A DNA stretch of 64,000 nt from Volvox africanus (GCA_030268105.1 BSDZ01000046.1:210936-274935); one strand, 5' to 3'. Positions 1-10,612 are shown, numbered from the stretch's first letter. The notes: generated from the letters alone by a model not told the origin. Numbers and translations are program-made.

Positions 1-1032
1 GTCGTACACAGCCTTCCGTCCCTGGGTTTTGAACTTCTCCGGAGCAAGCTGGAAGATGAGACGGTCGCCAAGTGCCTCATCTTCCAGTTTGCTAAGTGTG
101 ATCACCCACTCAACCACATCCGCATTTGTAAGCCCCTCAGTGGGTATGACAACATGGCTCACGTGGCGCAACCCGTTATCTGCACTTTGGGTATCCCCGC
201 TTTCAGCCACGTCCCTCTCGTGGCATACCACGTTATCCGCACTTTGGGTATCTCCGCTTTCGACCACGTGCCTCTCGTGGCACACCACATTATCCGCACT
301 TTGGGTATCTCCGCTTTCGGCCACGTGCCTCTCGTGGCACATCATGTTCTCCGCACTTTGGCTATCTCCGCTTTCAGCCACGTCCCTCTCGTGGCACACC
401 ACATTATCCGCATTTTGGGTATCTCCGCTTTCGGCCACGTGCCTCTCGTGGCACACCACGTTATCCGCACTTTGGGTATCTCCGCTTTCGGCCACGTGCC
501 TCTCGTGGCACACCATGTTATCTGGACTTTGGGTATCCCCGCTTTCAGCCACGTCCCTCTCGTGGCACACCACGTTATCCGCACTTTGGGTATCTCCGCT
601 TTCGGCCACGTGCCTCTCGTGGCACACCACGTTCTCCACACTTTGGGTATCTCCGCTTTCGGCCACGTCCCTCTCGTGGCACACCACGTTATCCGCACTT
701 TGGGTATCTCCGCTTTCGGCCACGTGCCTCTCGTAGTTAACCTCTTTGGTATCACTCTCATAATTGCCGATATGGACCACTGGCACCTCGTGGTCGATTT
801 TGCTCTTTATGCTATGCGCATCCTGGTGTTGGAACACAGACACCTCATAGTCAAACCCATCACTTTTGGTTCCATTTTTCCAGGGCTGAACTTCATGGTC
901 AGGCTCACTGACGTCTGCCTTGTTGGGTATCTCCATAGGAACGACTGTCTGAGAACCCATAATCCAGCCAGATATTTGCTGCATGGACGGCAACCTAAGT
1001 TGCCAGCACAGCACCTTCGGCTGCAGATGCAC
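1..1032 (-). CDS. 57-bp-repeat (19-residue) protein, U0 copy, 3' end cut by window edge
   Basis: This is the minus-strand frame that reads the acidic 19-residue repeat (consensus VVCHERDVAESGDTQSADN), ten copies here. It stays open from the GTG at 1032 to the window edge despite many substitutions and a 9-bp in-frame insertion (TTTGGTATC near 745-753) absent from the other units. Staying open in the most diverged copy is mild support for this strand being coding, but plus-strand frames also stay open here, so strand choice is uncertain. No function is recognised. The true start is probably in an upstream exon, because no ATG lies near the start of the open frame. Confidence 0.4.
   Translation of the reverse strand, partial: MHLQPKVLCWQLRLPSMQQISGWIMGSQTVVPMEIPNKADVSEPDHEVQPWKNGTKSDGFDYEVSVFQHQDAHSIKSKIDHEVPVVHIGNYESDTKEVNYERHVAESGDTQSADNVVCHERDVAESGDTQSVENVVCHERHVAESGDTQSADNVVCHERDVAESGDTQSPDNMVCHERHVAESGDTQSADNVVCHERHVAESGDTQNADNVVCHERDVAESGDSQSAENMMCHERHVAESGDTQSADNVVCHERHVVESGDTQSADNVVCHERDVAESGDTQSADNGLRHVSHVVIPTEGLTNADVVEWVITLSKLEDEALGDRLIFQLAPEKFKTQGRKAVYD
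175..735. repeat. 57-bp tandem repeat array, 10 copies (U0)
   Basis: Tandem 57-bp units built on CACTTTGGGTATCTCCGCTT. Variant positions include CAC[A/G]TT, TT[A/C]TCC and [G/A][G/A]CCACGT[C/G]. The repeats are noticeably more divergent from one another here than in U1-U5, which fits an older, isolated copy. Confidence 0.95.
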
Positions 1033-2340
1033 CGCGGTCGAAGAGTGAAATATGGTCCTGCGGCAATGGGCGAAAAATTAATTTTCTGTGACTTAAAATG
1101 GTTCAGGCTTTGACCTTGACCGTGAGGCGGCGGCGGCATCCCAATCACATACAGCTACAATGCAAGGAAAGCTGCCCATATAGTTAATTTTTAATTAAGC
1201 TTAGCAAAGGCATCGGTGGAGTCAGCCATGAAAATTGGAAAAGGCTTGAGCGTACCCTGGGTAGAAGACCTCGAAGCATGTCCGCGCCAGGTAGAAGATT
1301 CCACTGAGCATGGCTTTTAGGACGGGCCTAGCGACACAGCTCATGGTATCTGAATCCACGCAAACAAGCAAGCCTATCCAAAGACCAGGTGTGCTTGCAG
1401 CTTAAGGCCGCGGTGTGCGTATGTTAAAAGTCAAGTTCGATAGAGATAGAGTGTGCAGAGCAGGTAGCAGTAAACAACGTTGCATTTAAAACGCTGTAGT
1501 GAGAAAATGCGCACTGAACAGCCTAAGTAGCAAAAGTTTGATGAAAGTACGGCGGAAAGTGTACCTGCCCTGCCAGGGGCTTCTTTACATCTGTGAGAAA
1601 TTTTGAGGTATTTCGTTGCTTACGGAAAGCTTCCAATCAATCCACGGTTAGGATGGCACAGGGAAGTTATGTGCATTCAGTACTAAGCTGGAACCACGGC
1701 CAGTAGCGTCTGTGGACGACGCGAAGTTGAACCTCTTTTTCCTAGGATAGAATTTGCAGCTCTCAGCGTTTTATTATGGAAATATGAGGCCTTGGCGCAT
1801 GCTCTTTCACGCTTCGATGCCTTTGATTTTCCTTCAAAGAGACTTGTTATCGATATAGTACAAAACATAGGTATCAGAGTCTGCCCAATTAAGGGTGGTA
1901 TCGAAAGACACCGAATATGAAGTCAAAGCCCCATATATATGTTTCGTTCCAGGGACAGACAAAGTGTCCAAGGAAGCTCCCAAGGATCCTGGATCGCATG
2001 ACAGTGAGCATACAAGCATGGCTTGTTGCCCGTGGCCACCGGCATGAAGCCATGCCTGCGGCCGTGCGCCCCACCCTAGCTGAGACCTGTTATTGCTTCG
2101 TCCAACACCTCCGTCTACTGCCTCCCCTTGGTCCGTAGCCCTTCTGCCCGGTCGCCTGACAACTGCCGCACCCATTCACACCATCCCCGCACATGCAGCC
2201 CGTCTGGCGAGCTAAATAACGCATGATAGATTGGGGCATAACAACTTCACCACGCAACCAAATTTTGGCACGAAACAATCCAACAAACACGACGTGCTTT
2301 TTGTCCCGAGACACTCTGATTATGACTCCAGGGGGACACG

Positions 2341-3864
2341 TGCTTAGGGCCTAGCAAGAGTTCGTTGAGGGTAGCTCCGGGCAAAAAGAGACATGTATGG
2401 CTCCAGGGAACCACGTGAAACTTGATGAACAAACGAGGCTTACTGGGCCATATCGTGACCCCCCTTAAATCACTGCTGGGACACTCCCAACGGCACGGAC
2501 CTAGGGAGCTTTCGTTTATTTGCATGGAAATCAATAAATGGCTGCGTACCCTCCTTCCACCAGAATACATGATCCCCAGCTTAGCATGTGTACTCGGGTA
2601 ACGGGGATAGTAGAAAGCAAAGCGGTACTGCTAGCTGTTGAACAGCTCATTATGCATAGCCATATCACCCATGAAGCAGTGACATTGATACCCGGCGTCC
2701 ACGAAAACCCACTAAGCCTCCATCCGCACACTTGCGCAGCCGAAGCTAGCACAAGTTGACAGCAAGCCGAGTGAAATTTCGACCCGCACAGACAGGCCAG
2801 CCCTTGAGGCCAAGCGCGCCAATCACCAGATGAGCAGATGCATAAAACCGCGCAAACTCAGATATCGCCAGAACCCCAGCCGGGTGCGCTCACCATGCAG
2901 CGATAACTCCATTTCCCCCGTTCACCACCGCACAACGCATGCATGCACATGCCCCTTCCTGTCAGGACCCACCGCAACACAGTGGATTGACCTACTGCCC
3001 GTGCAAGCGCATTTCTCTAAAGACAGCCCTGTGTTCGGACTGCGCTACAGCTTGTAGGGCGCGCCTGGCGACTGCTGCTGGGCGGGAGGGCTGTACCAGC
3101 TCCAGATATCTGGTGACTGCTGCTGAACCAGCCCTAGCTATCTGGTGACATGTACTTGGTGACCTGCGACGGACGCGCCAGTATAGGGACGGAAAGGCTG
3201 TGTTGAGCAGCAGTAGGTCGCAAGCGGATCCTTTCAATACCAAAGACATAGCGACTGTCCATGAAGGTAAAATGTAGCTCCGGCGGAGTGTGCTAGCACG
3301 GGACTGGAGCATCTGGGTTGTATGTTGGACAAGCTGGATAGGGGTACAGGCTACACCGCGCGCAGCTGGGCTAGGGTGTTTAGACGGAAACGTGGCGGGC
3401 AGGTGATAGCGACATGCGGAATAAGGGCAGAGCAGCGGCCGCGTTGAAATTTGCACTAGCAGGCTCGCTTTGTAGATGCTTGTTTACATCCGCGCACATG
3501 CAGCCGTTTTGCCTTTGCTTGCCTCACGTGATCCCTGACTTACTTACCCTTACAACAAAGGTCCATCCCTCCGCACCTTAATCAGAGATCCCAGGTCCCG
3601 TACCTGTGGGCTCGCCACTCTCCAAGGCTGTGCGTCCCTCGCTCATAACTTGGACAGGCGCTGTGTTGGTGAGGGCCTCGCTCGAGCAAGTCTCCGCAAA
3701 AAGTGAAGAAAACAGAAATCCCCTCAACAGTCTAGGACACGACCTCGCCACCAGCTTCTTGATTTCGGATCCAAGTTGCAAAATGCCACCGACACGCCTG
3801 ATGCGTGGCTTTGAAGCGGTTGCGGCTTACCAATGGGAGAATAAGGTGCTAACTGGCGACAAAT
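2341..3864. other. No recognisable gene
   Basis: Unique sequence after U0. Short ORFs exist on both strands (for example 2992-3456 minus and 3606-3992 plus), but they lack recognisable motifs and paralogues in the window. A purine-rich GA tract lies at about 3873-3905. I see no supported gene here. Confidence 0.5.
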
Positions 3865-4554
3865 TCAAGGGTGGAGAGAGAGAAAAAGAGGGAGAAGAAG
3901 AGAGTGGGGATAAGGCAGCTGGGCGGAGGGCGGGTGTAGGAGGGGGCAGGGCGGGGATTCAGCTTGGACGAGGGCTTGTTCGTTCGTTCTAGGGGTGCAA
4001 GCGCCATACCTTCGACCTAATAAGCAGCACCATACGAAGCACTGTTCTCTGTACGAAAATGCTTTGCTCGCCAGCCAGCTTGACCGGCCCCTGCATGCCG
4101 CATCATCTGCATAGGCTGTCTTTGGCATCGTCGACAAGAATACCACCAAAGCTGCGAATTTAAATTCAACAGGGCGACGGCCGCTGTTGGAATTCCACAA
4201 ACTCCGCCCAGGGTCTTCAGACTTCTGGAGTGCGGCGATCACAAAAAGGTACGTCAGCGCGCTTACGCATGTACACATGGACGGACCCAGAGGTCCCTGT
4301 TCGGACCCCTGCACGGACTCGACAACTTGGTACCTGCCAAGGTGCTGCTTACGGTTGCGTGGCTGACATACGCATTTCATTTGTACAAGGCCTACATGCA
4401 GGCAAAGAAATCGCGTTGCCACCCTGCGCAGTACCTCGGTGGCGTTGGTTTCCAAAAAAACATTATCAGCAGCTGTTGCTCCTATACGTGCTCGTATTGA
4501 TTGCTGTGTGATATGTATGTACCAGTTCAACAATTCATGAACCCTATCTAGCAT
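3865..4554 (-). CDS. Hypothetical 229-codon ORF
   Basis: Open from an ATG at 4554. The N-terminal 65 residues (starting MLDRVHELLNWYIHITQQ) look mixed and protein-like. The C-terminal half becomes Pro/Leu-rich because it reads the complement of a purine-rich tract, a common source of spurious open frames. I recognise no domain, and no second copy in the window can test conservation. About one open frame of this length by chance is not surprising in 64 kb. An unannotated exon is possible in the first third. Confidence 0.2.
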   Translation of the reverse strand: MLDRVHELLNWYIHITQQSIRARIGATAADNVFLETNATEVLRRVATRFLCLHVGLVQMKCVCQPRNRKQHLGRYQVVESVQGSEQGPLGPSMCTCVSALTYLFVIAALQKSEDPGRSLWNSNSGRRPVEFKFAALVVFLSTMPKTAYADDAACRGRSSWLASKAFSYREQCFVWCCLLGRRYGACTPRTNEQALVQAESPPCPLLHPPSAQLPYPHSLLLPLFLSLHP

Positions 4555-4637
4555 TCAATACTGCAACGTAAAGTTCTCTCGATATGATGAAATGTTTTAA
4601 GATTATAAGACGGTTGGTCGGTCATGTATCAAGGCCT

Positions 4638-5160
4638 ACCGCGTCTGACTTTCTGCAATGGCAACTATGGAAACGCCTGGCAGTTGCACACAAATTCTTA
4701 ATTCAGGGAAGTAAGGAAAATAAGTTCGAGACAAAGAGGCAAATAAAATTGTTCGATGCTCTTACGAGCAAGCCCATCGGTGAAGCTGTCACGTCGAGAA
4801 GCGCGATGGATCAACGGTGAACTGACAAGACTGTCGAAGCTCCCAAACCAACGATTTGATTGCATTTGCATAGTTGTGAGAACTAAATAATGGTTCAATG
4901 TATATGATTTGTTCGGGCAATCGTTCAATCCCAACCGTAATTGTTTTGCTATTGCTTCATAAACGCGTGAGTGCAGCGGTTGACCAAGGAAACGGGGAGG
5001 TCGAACTTATCAAAGTCCACATCTACCAGCAGGCACCTAGAATACACACATTTAAAGTCCGTTGCTGCAACTTGCATGGTATGAAAGGTTACAACGTATC
5101 CCAAATTTCTCGTTTCTACCTTTCCAACATCCTGTTCCTGTCCTCTCGTGCGACTTAAAG
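4638..5160 (+). repeat. Source-like copy of cassette B (left-flank locus)
   Basis: This segment, from CCGCGTCTGACT to TGCGACTTAAAG, is homologous along its length to about 27,427-27,945 in U2 and to the equivalent parts of U4 and U5, with scattered substitutions and small indels. It includes one copy of the dispersed element (about 4925-5110). The array copies (cassette B) differ more from this locus than from each other. It is therefore the likely relative or donor of the cassette that replaced cassette A in the B-type units. Confidence 0.75.
4925..5110 (+). repeat. Dispersed element, copy 1
   Basis: The element contains GTCCACATCTACCAGCAGG and CCGTTGCTGCAACTTGCATG, preceded by AAACGCGTGAGTGCAGCGGT. 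A homologous element lies in the opposite orientation at the right end of every unit (for example 22,673-22,855), and a partial copy follows at 5195. One reading frame gives KVHIYQQAP and RVRCC/KVRCCNLHG-type peptides in all copies, so it may derive from a coding sequence. I recognise no protein family. Confidence 0.75.
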
Positions 5161-5194
5161 ACGTGCGTCTTGAGGGAGATCCCTAAAACCCTAA

Positions 5195-5300
5195 GTTCAC
5201 ATCTACGAACAGGCACCTAGAACACACAGATTAAAATTCCGTTGCTGCAATTTACATGGTATAAAAGGTAACAACATATCTACATCAAGCAACCTACGGC
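5195..5300 (+). repeat. Dispersed element, partial copy 2
   Basis: Starts TTCACATCTACGAACAGGCA and ends ATATCTACATCAAGCAACCT. Its 3' end matches the unit element (reverse complement of 22,673 onward) better than copy 1 does, so the unit element is closest to this copy on that side. It is directly followed by sequence at 5307-5360 that resembles the complement of 22,250-22,320. Confidence 0.7.
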
Positions 5301-5314
5301 TTTTTCCAAGCGCA

Positions 5315-5536
5315 ATGTCCAACGATGACGTTTTCCCCATTGGATATAGGATCTATCTGGATGAAGCAGCTGCCAAAACGGCTTTGGGCGGGACATGTTG
5401 TCCCTGTGCGTTGGGTGATGGTATGCGACGGCGTTTAAAACGTTTTTCTCAAGATCATGATGGTGACAATATTTACAATGATGATGGTGGTGGTGATGCA
5501 ACGGCTGATATTACACTAAGATGTCGTGATGCGTGA
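5315..5536 (+). CDS. Hypothetical 73-codon ORF related to a unit sequence
   Basis: ATG start at 5315. The first 20 or so residues (MSNDDVFPIGYRIYLDEA) resemble the peptide read upstream of the 110-codon minus-strand ORF in each unit (SSNDGVFPLDVGSIW, about 22,266-22,315). The rest is Asp/Gly-rich from GATGATGGT-type repeats. The shared peptide could be a degraded exon, but the similarity is equally visible at DNA level, so coding is unproven. Confidence 0.2.
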   Translation: MSNDDVFPIGYRIYLDEAAAKTALGGTCCPCALGDGMRRRLKRFSQDHDGDNIYNDDGGGDATADITLRCRDA

Positions 5537-6161
5537 TTGATGGCGTATGGGCAGGAGCAGGCGTATGGGCAGGGGCAAATCCAACACGCGGTGGGGTGAG
5601 CCGAAACGGCAGTTCACTGCTTGCCGCTGATTCCCAAAAACGGGACCGGAGTTGAGCGAACAGGGACCCATCGTCCCTATGTGTGATGGAACGCCGCTCT
5701 CCGTAATGTAAACTAGAGTACTTTTTAGTTTTCCATTTGTCCGTCCGCTCTTCCGTCCGCACATGCATGATTAGTATGTGACTGAGGGCGCAGAGGCGCG
5801 CCATAACTGACAGTTTTGCAGAGTCTCTCCACATCATCTCGTTGAATCGTCTGTTCATCTGGGTACTGAAGGTCTGGATGGAGGATAATGTTGTCATCCA
5901 TTGGGGGTTCTGATAACCAAGCCAATGCTTTATGGATGTGCGTGTATTGATGTGGCCTTGGCAAAGCGCTGTGGGATGGTGTGGAGTGTGCGGGGTGGGG
6001 TGTACGGTGTGGGGATCTGAAACTTGAGATAGAGGAATACCCTTGCACGTATGTGTGTGTGTAGCCTCGGACTGAAGGCTATCTGTTGTATTAGATAAGT
6101 ATAGTACAAGTACGAACAGTAATAAACATATGTCAGGGAGTATGTATACCGGTCGAAGCAT
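5511..6161 (-). CDS. Hypothetical 216-codon ORF with hydrophobic N-terminus
   Basis: ATG at 6161. The N-terminus (MLRPVYILPDICLLLFVLVL) could be a signal anchor or signal peptide. It is followed by a His/Pro/Thr-rich stretch from GT-rich DNA, then a mixed middle (LGYQNPQWMTTLSSIQTF) that looks protein-like. The C-terminal end reads low-complexity APAHTP. I recognise no family and see no paralogue in the window. A chance ORF remains possible. Confidence 0.22.
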   Translation of the reverse strand: MLRPVYILPDICLLLFVLVLYLSNTTDSLQSEATHTHTCKGIPLSQVSDPHTVHPTPHTPHHPTALCQGHINTRTSIKHWLGYQNPQWMTTLSSIQTFSTQMNRRFNEMMWRDSAKLSVMARLCALSHILIMHVRTEERTDKWKTKKYSSLHYGERRSITHRDDGSLFAQLRSRFWESAASSELPFRLTPPRVGFAPAHTPAPAHTPSITHHDILV

Positions 6162-6311
6162 GCGTCAGGATTTCAGTGCATGTCGTTGGGGTATTGGACG
6201 TCAGCATGAGATATACACGATCGAGATTGAGCGAGCCTCATGTGGTGGAGATTTTCCAGCGTCATATGCACTATAGGTTGCTGTTGTCAATTATATAAGT
6301 TATAAAAGACA

Positions 6312-6333
6312 AAGTTATATTATTATATAACTT
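6312..6333. other. Perfect AT palindrome (9-bp stem, 4-nt loop)
   Basis: AAGTTATAT, then TATT, then ATATAACTT in an AT-rich stretch (about 6280-6345). It could extrude as a hairpin or be the scar of a small transposon end. No matching second end was found nearby. Confidence 0.6.
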
Positions 6334-6344
6334 ATTATTATTAA

Positions 6345-8079
6345 GGGCGACAGCAGGATGGCCTTAACGAAGCAAGGGCTCTTTGCGATCAGAGCCTGTC
6401 GACGCAAATACGAATGGACTTCCGATGCGATGCGCTTCCGATTGTGTAAGTATCTGTATTGTATTATTATATAGCTTGGTGCCGAGGAAACAGAATCTGA
6501 TTCGTTCAGATGGACACCATGAAGAGGAACAAATTGCCTCGCAAAGGTTTACATTGTAGCCGTGTATACACGTGTACACGAGTGATACGAGCATGTCAAC
6601 CGTCCACCTGTCGGTTACTCACAACACAATTCAATAATTGTTACTCGGACACACGCCATCCTTCTTCCCTCTCCTCACCTGCCAGAGTCGCCGCCGCCTC
6701 CAGCAAGAAAGACATGACTGGCCAATCATTTAGATGTGCCAAAGCACATTCGAATTTATGACGCACTCGCGCTTAGGGGAGCCAAGATACTTGCGCAGCA
6801 TGCTAGACAGTGTGTGCCGTAAAAAGATATTTTACGTTTTCAAACGAGTAAGCAGCTTCTGAACAAAGCTCTAATCCGTTTCGAAGACAACGTAACCGCG
6901 ATGCACTAGATAATGCAAAATGACAACCACGCCTCAATGTACAAAACGTACAACGTACAAAAAGGTCTCAGATATGCCGTGTCGATCGATCAGTAACGTT
7001 GCACATATTTTGAAACTGCAAAAGAGTCTTGATTCGGAGCTTGTAATGACGAGGCTAAAGCAACTGCCATGACAATCTGGAGGGAGACGTCAAGCTTTGA
7101 AACGCCTCGTAGGGTTGCATAATAACATGGAAGTAATAGAAGGCATATAAAATATTAGTCCACTAATAACTACGACTCTCGACTAGACCACGCCCAGAAG
7201 AGCAGCGCAGAGCTTTTATTTTTAATATTAATATTAAATATTTTTTTATTCAAAAGTGCTTATTTCCCTTAGGGCTTTTGATAATTGTTCCTGATTGAAG
7301 CAAAGTAATGCGTCATAAAATGGACCGATAACAACACCGGTATTTTTGTAAAAATGCCGCGAGTTTATTAGATCAAATAATTAGAACTTAACATTCAACT
7401 ATTGACAGAATGGAAAACAACAGTTACCCCGGTGATGGTGGTTGATGATCGCTACAAACTCTTAGGGGCTCGTAAGGCCCCGGACGAGCCTATAACAAGA
7501 GGAGGCTCAGAGGGCTGCGCGAGCGAGTCGTACGATGAGATGAGATTAAATAACGTGGAATAAGAGTAGCTAAATAATTAATCGAAACAGGGAAAACGCA
7601 GAGAGGTTGAGCAGTACCAAGTTAAGTCATGCCCACATTCAAGTACGATGTTGGATAATGATATTGATCGGTCTGTATATGCGCTGTGCAGCGGCCATGC
7701 ACGGAAAGAAATTTAGATGGTGGCATCAGCCATCACCAAAGTTGCACGCATGCATTGCCGCCTGCCTCGTTCCTTAAAGCAATACCTACCCTCGCATAAC
7801 TGCAAGGATACATCGGCCGCCTCGCAAGGGCACACTGATCATGAATGGTTGCAGCTCACCAACGCTTTATGGATGTGCGCGTATTGAGGTGAAAGAGCGG
7901 TGAAACATTTAATCATTTAGGTACATTCCTTCATAGGAACACAGAAACGACGATGCGAGCACGATACGTCTCGCCCTGCCAGTGGTTCACCTCTTGTTCT
8001 GTGTCGCGACCTACGCTTCACGATCCGCCCTTAGGAACGAATCTATCGGTTCCAATTCGGAGCATCCAGACGTGTCCTA
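6345..8079. other. No recognisable gene
   Basis: A mostly AT-richer stretch with AT-rich blocks at about 7140-7260 and 7320-7400. The only repeat I see is a roughly 30-bp match between 5930-5958 and 7860-7890 (CTTTATGGATGTGCGTGTATTG and variant). No coding region is supported. Confidence 0.5.
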
Positions 8080-8852
8080 GTGGCGCGCCGGCGATCACCA
8101 CCACCAATGCCGCCAGCTACACCTAGCCCACCCGATTACCCTCTATATTTAAGTCCGCTCCCCCTGCTCCTTGTCTTTGAATCCGATGATTTTGAATCTC
8201 TATATCCCAAATGTCATTCGGCCTCTCCCAGCCCAAGTGGATGCATGTTCTTAAATGTTCCACCTGTGCACGACACTTCCTCCTCCAATCCACTTTGTGT
8301 ATCTGCACCAGTCGAGCGGCGGCCCCCGTCAGGCATATCCACCGACGACGCCATCCTCTTGTCATATAAAGACCAACCCATCGCTCCAATCGATTACTAG
8401 CTCGTCCTCCTCCGCACAGCCTCCGGCCACCCTGCACCCGTTTCGTTCCAAACGGTCCAGCGTGTCTGCCTCACGCCCTTTCTCCTCAATGGCAGCCTAT
8501 GAGGAGGTTCCCGAGGGTCCAGATGGTTATGGAGCACAATCAGTTGAGCCGTGAATTACTTGGAGGCTCGGGAAACAGGCTGAAGAGTTCACATGGATCC
8601 ACATTTTACTCCAACCCCTCATTCGGTCGTGGTATGTCGCCTCCTACTATACGGCACTATTGGGGGTCCCTGCCGGCCGCAGCGACCCAAAAAGCCCAAG
8701 CTCGCTGCCCGTCGCAGCTAACATGGCCCACTCCCCTCCATTGGTGCACATACCCGTTAGGCTGATGGGATGCCATCGTCGGTGCCGCCGCCGCCGGCGG
8801 AACCGGCACAGTCATTCTTCTGTTTCGAGGAGGTAGGGCACTGCTGAGCTCA
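8080..8852 (+). pseudogene. Possible Ser/Pro-rich protein remnant, frame-broken
   Basis: Protein-like segments follow one another in shifting frames: STDDAILLSYKDQPIAPIDY ending in TAG at 8400, then SMAAYEEVPEGPDGYG ending at 8554, then SRELLGGSGNRLKSS, then PPPPAEPAQSFFCFEEVG ending about 8850. Low-complexity Ser/Thr/Pro composition is typical of linker regions in eukaryotic proteins. The breaks could be introns, frameshifts, or chance open frames in GC-rich DNA. The 3' part (from 8724) is also the left end of the array unit, so the founding duplication breakpoint falls inside this sequence. Confidence 0.3.
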
Positions 8853-9318
8853 GCGCCTAAAGTTCTTCGCGAGTTGAGCAGTCTAGATCAAATTTCCACC
8901 AGTGCCTCTATGCAAGAGGAAAGATAAGTATGCCAACGGCTTAATAACTAATTGTCTGTATTGGAGCTCAGTTTGATGAAAGGTTGCCAATATTGCCAAA
9001 ATAGTCTTTGAAGTTGAGGCCTTCAACACGAATTCTTCCAAGACAAATGAAAGTCATATTTTGTTTTATATTCCATATTTGAAGTTTCTCTGGGCCGAAT
9101 AAGCTCAGTAAGCGAGAACATAGGCCTGTTTAGAGGACGCATTTTGCAAATCCTGTATGTCATTCTTCAAATATAGCGAGCGATATTCAGATGTTAGAAA
9201 TGTGGATTTCTTATGGACCAAGACGGGAAATGTTGCCGGTGATCCCTACAGACCAATCCGTACAGGTGCTGTACTTGATCGGACCTTTAAATGCAACGAA
9301 CCATTGAAAGTAACAACT

Positions 9319-10560
9319 ATGATGCAGGTGAAATTCATCGAAGCAGCCATCATCAGTTTCGGCTTAGGGTTCCCCATCTTGTCAGTTGCAGCTTCCCGCT
9401 GTTTGGGTCAGTATGAACATAACTACGGATATGGTTATTACTCCTATGATACTGAAGATGACTCCTATTACGATGAGTATGGCTACGATGGTGATGAGGA
9501 CGAGGCCTACTATGAGTACTACGGCATAATAGATACGAGGATTACCACGCCGAGAAGTATGATTTCTTTGAAGAATGCCTCTTTGATACCAATGGTCAGC
9601 CATTGCTGGCAAGTGAAACCGCCTCTTGTGATATCAAAGTCGCCGGGGTCGACAAGCAGGCAGATAAGCTTAACGGTGGCTTGGATGGTGTTTGCAAGCT
9701 GACGTCCTGCTATAACGGAAAGCCGATATACACGCGCCGGAGCAGCTCTGTCGGTGAGGACCGCGCGTTATCGTACTCGAGCACTTTTGGCGATTGGGAC
9801 ATTTCAATGGGCAGTGAGCCAAACGACGCTGAAATTCTTATGTACGGTGGAGAAATGGAGCATGCTTCAGTCCCCTGTTTGTTGGCAGCTGGCAGCTGGG
9901 CGGCGATCTCAAGTCCGATACAGCTCTTGGCGAGGACGATTTTCTTCCCATTAACGTAGCTGTTTCATGTGCTGATGGCTCAGTATTCAAGTTGACACCA
10001 ACAGCTACAAGCAAGTGATAGGCCCGGTGTTGACGGACGAGGAAATGAAGGCCAAGCATCGCTACACATATGATAAGTACAGCAAGGTGGACCCCAGCCC
10101 AACGATTAACTTCACATTTGTGGTTCTCCTTGTGATGCGGGGCCTCAGAATACTTCTGGCCATTCCATATTTCCTTCGTCGGAAGAAAAAGGTGCCAAGG
10201 GTGGCTCTATATCTGTTAGCTTGATGCTAAACCAGAGCAAGGAGAGGTGTACATTATTCAATGGCCACATGAATTAACAAACGTGGCCTGTGTTTGGAGC
10301 AATGTAATTTATGTGGCTTCCAACCGTACGGACGGAAGAGGTGTAACATACCCAAATATTATGCAAGACCGGCTATATCGGAGTAAAGTTGATCTGACAA
10401 CGATGCGCGTCTTTCGAGCGTCGCCACAGGAAGGATTGATGAAGCTGCAAGATCTGTGCGTAGTCAGGGCCAGCGCCACACGATCTACGTGGGATTGTTC
10501 TATGTGAGGGCATATGGCTCCTTACTGGCGTGGCACACGGATTGAGGTGTAACTACATAT
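9319..10560 (+). pseudogene. Secreted/membrane Tyr-Asp-rich protein gene, frameshifted
   Basis: ATG at 9319 (MMQVKFIEAAIISFGLGF) begins a clear signal peptide. An acidic Tyr-rich stretch follows (GYGYYSYDTEDDSYYDEYGY, then DEDEAYYEYYG). The frame then shifts near 9533 to YEDYHAEKYDFFEECLFD and CDIKVAGVDKQADKLNGG. It shifts again near 9880 to LGGDLKSDTALGEDDFLP and ADGSVFKLTPTATSK. At 10,120-10,190 it encodes a probable transmembrane helix (NFTFVVLLVMRGLRILLAIP) followed by RRKKK. Further segments (GEVYIIQWPHELTNVACVW; SQGQRHTIYVGLFYVRAYG) end at a TGA near 10,550. Four or more frame changes in 1.2 kb indicate a pseudogene, although unrecognised short introns cannot be excluded for some. Its family is unknown. 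Only U1 keeps it, and its 3' end is duplicated beyond the bacterial insert. Confidence 0.65.
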
Positions 10561-10564
10561 CACT
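10439..10564 (+). repeat. Left flank duplication of bacterial insert
   Basis: ATGAAGCTGCAAGATCTGTG through ATATCACT, 126 bp, repeated imperfectly at 11,947-12,079. Roughly ten differences, including small indels, separate the two copies. It belongs to the 3' end of the Tyr-rich gene remnant. Confidence 0.9.
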
Positions 10565-10612
10565 TATTTCTTCTACATTTTTGTATTTTTTCCTAATTTT
10601 GCGTTAGGTGAG

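Larger units (their letters stand above)
1..2340. repeat. U0: diverged, scrambled partial copy of the array unit
   Basis: Bases 1-1735 match 19,880-21,508 of U1 at a few percent divergence, covering the 57-bp-repeat gene and its flank. About 1785-1855 then matches 18,160-18,222. From 1855 the sequence jumps to the stretch matching 19,103-19,245, and from about 2068 to the stretch matching 21,911-22,185. The pieces are in a different order from the unit and are joined by short overlaps such as TATCGA. Homology ends near 2340. This is an old copy broken by deletions and rearrangement, separated from the array by 6.4 kb. It is clearly more diverged than U1-U5 are from one another. Confidence 0.85.

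Noticed and set aside
175..735. 57-bp repeats as a CRISPR array
   Set aside because: The repeats are directly contiguous with no spacers and keep codon periodicity. The context is eukaryotic and no cas genes are present.
2524..2610. LRTLLPPEYMIPS-like peptide as the end of an adenylation (NRPS) domain
   Set aside because: Only about a dozen residues match, a stop follows, and no other adenylation motif is present nearby.
5182..5196. CCCTAAAACCCTAA as an interstitial telomere
   Set aside because: Only two imperfect units. Similar short CCCTAA and TTAGGG strings occur by chance elsewhere in the window.
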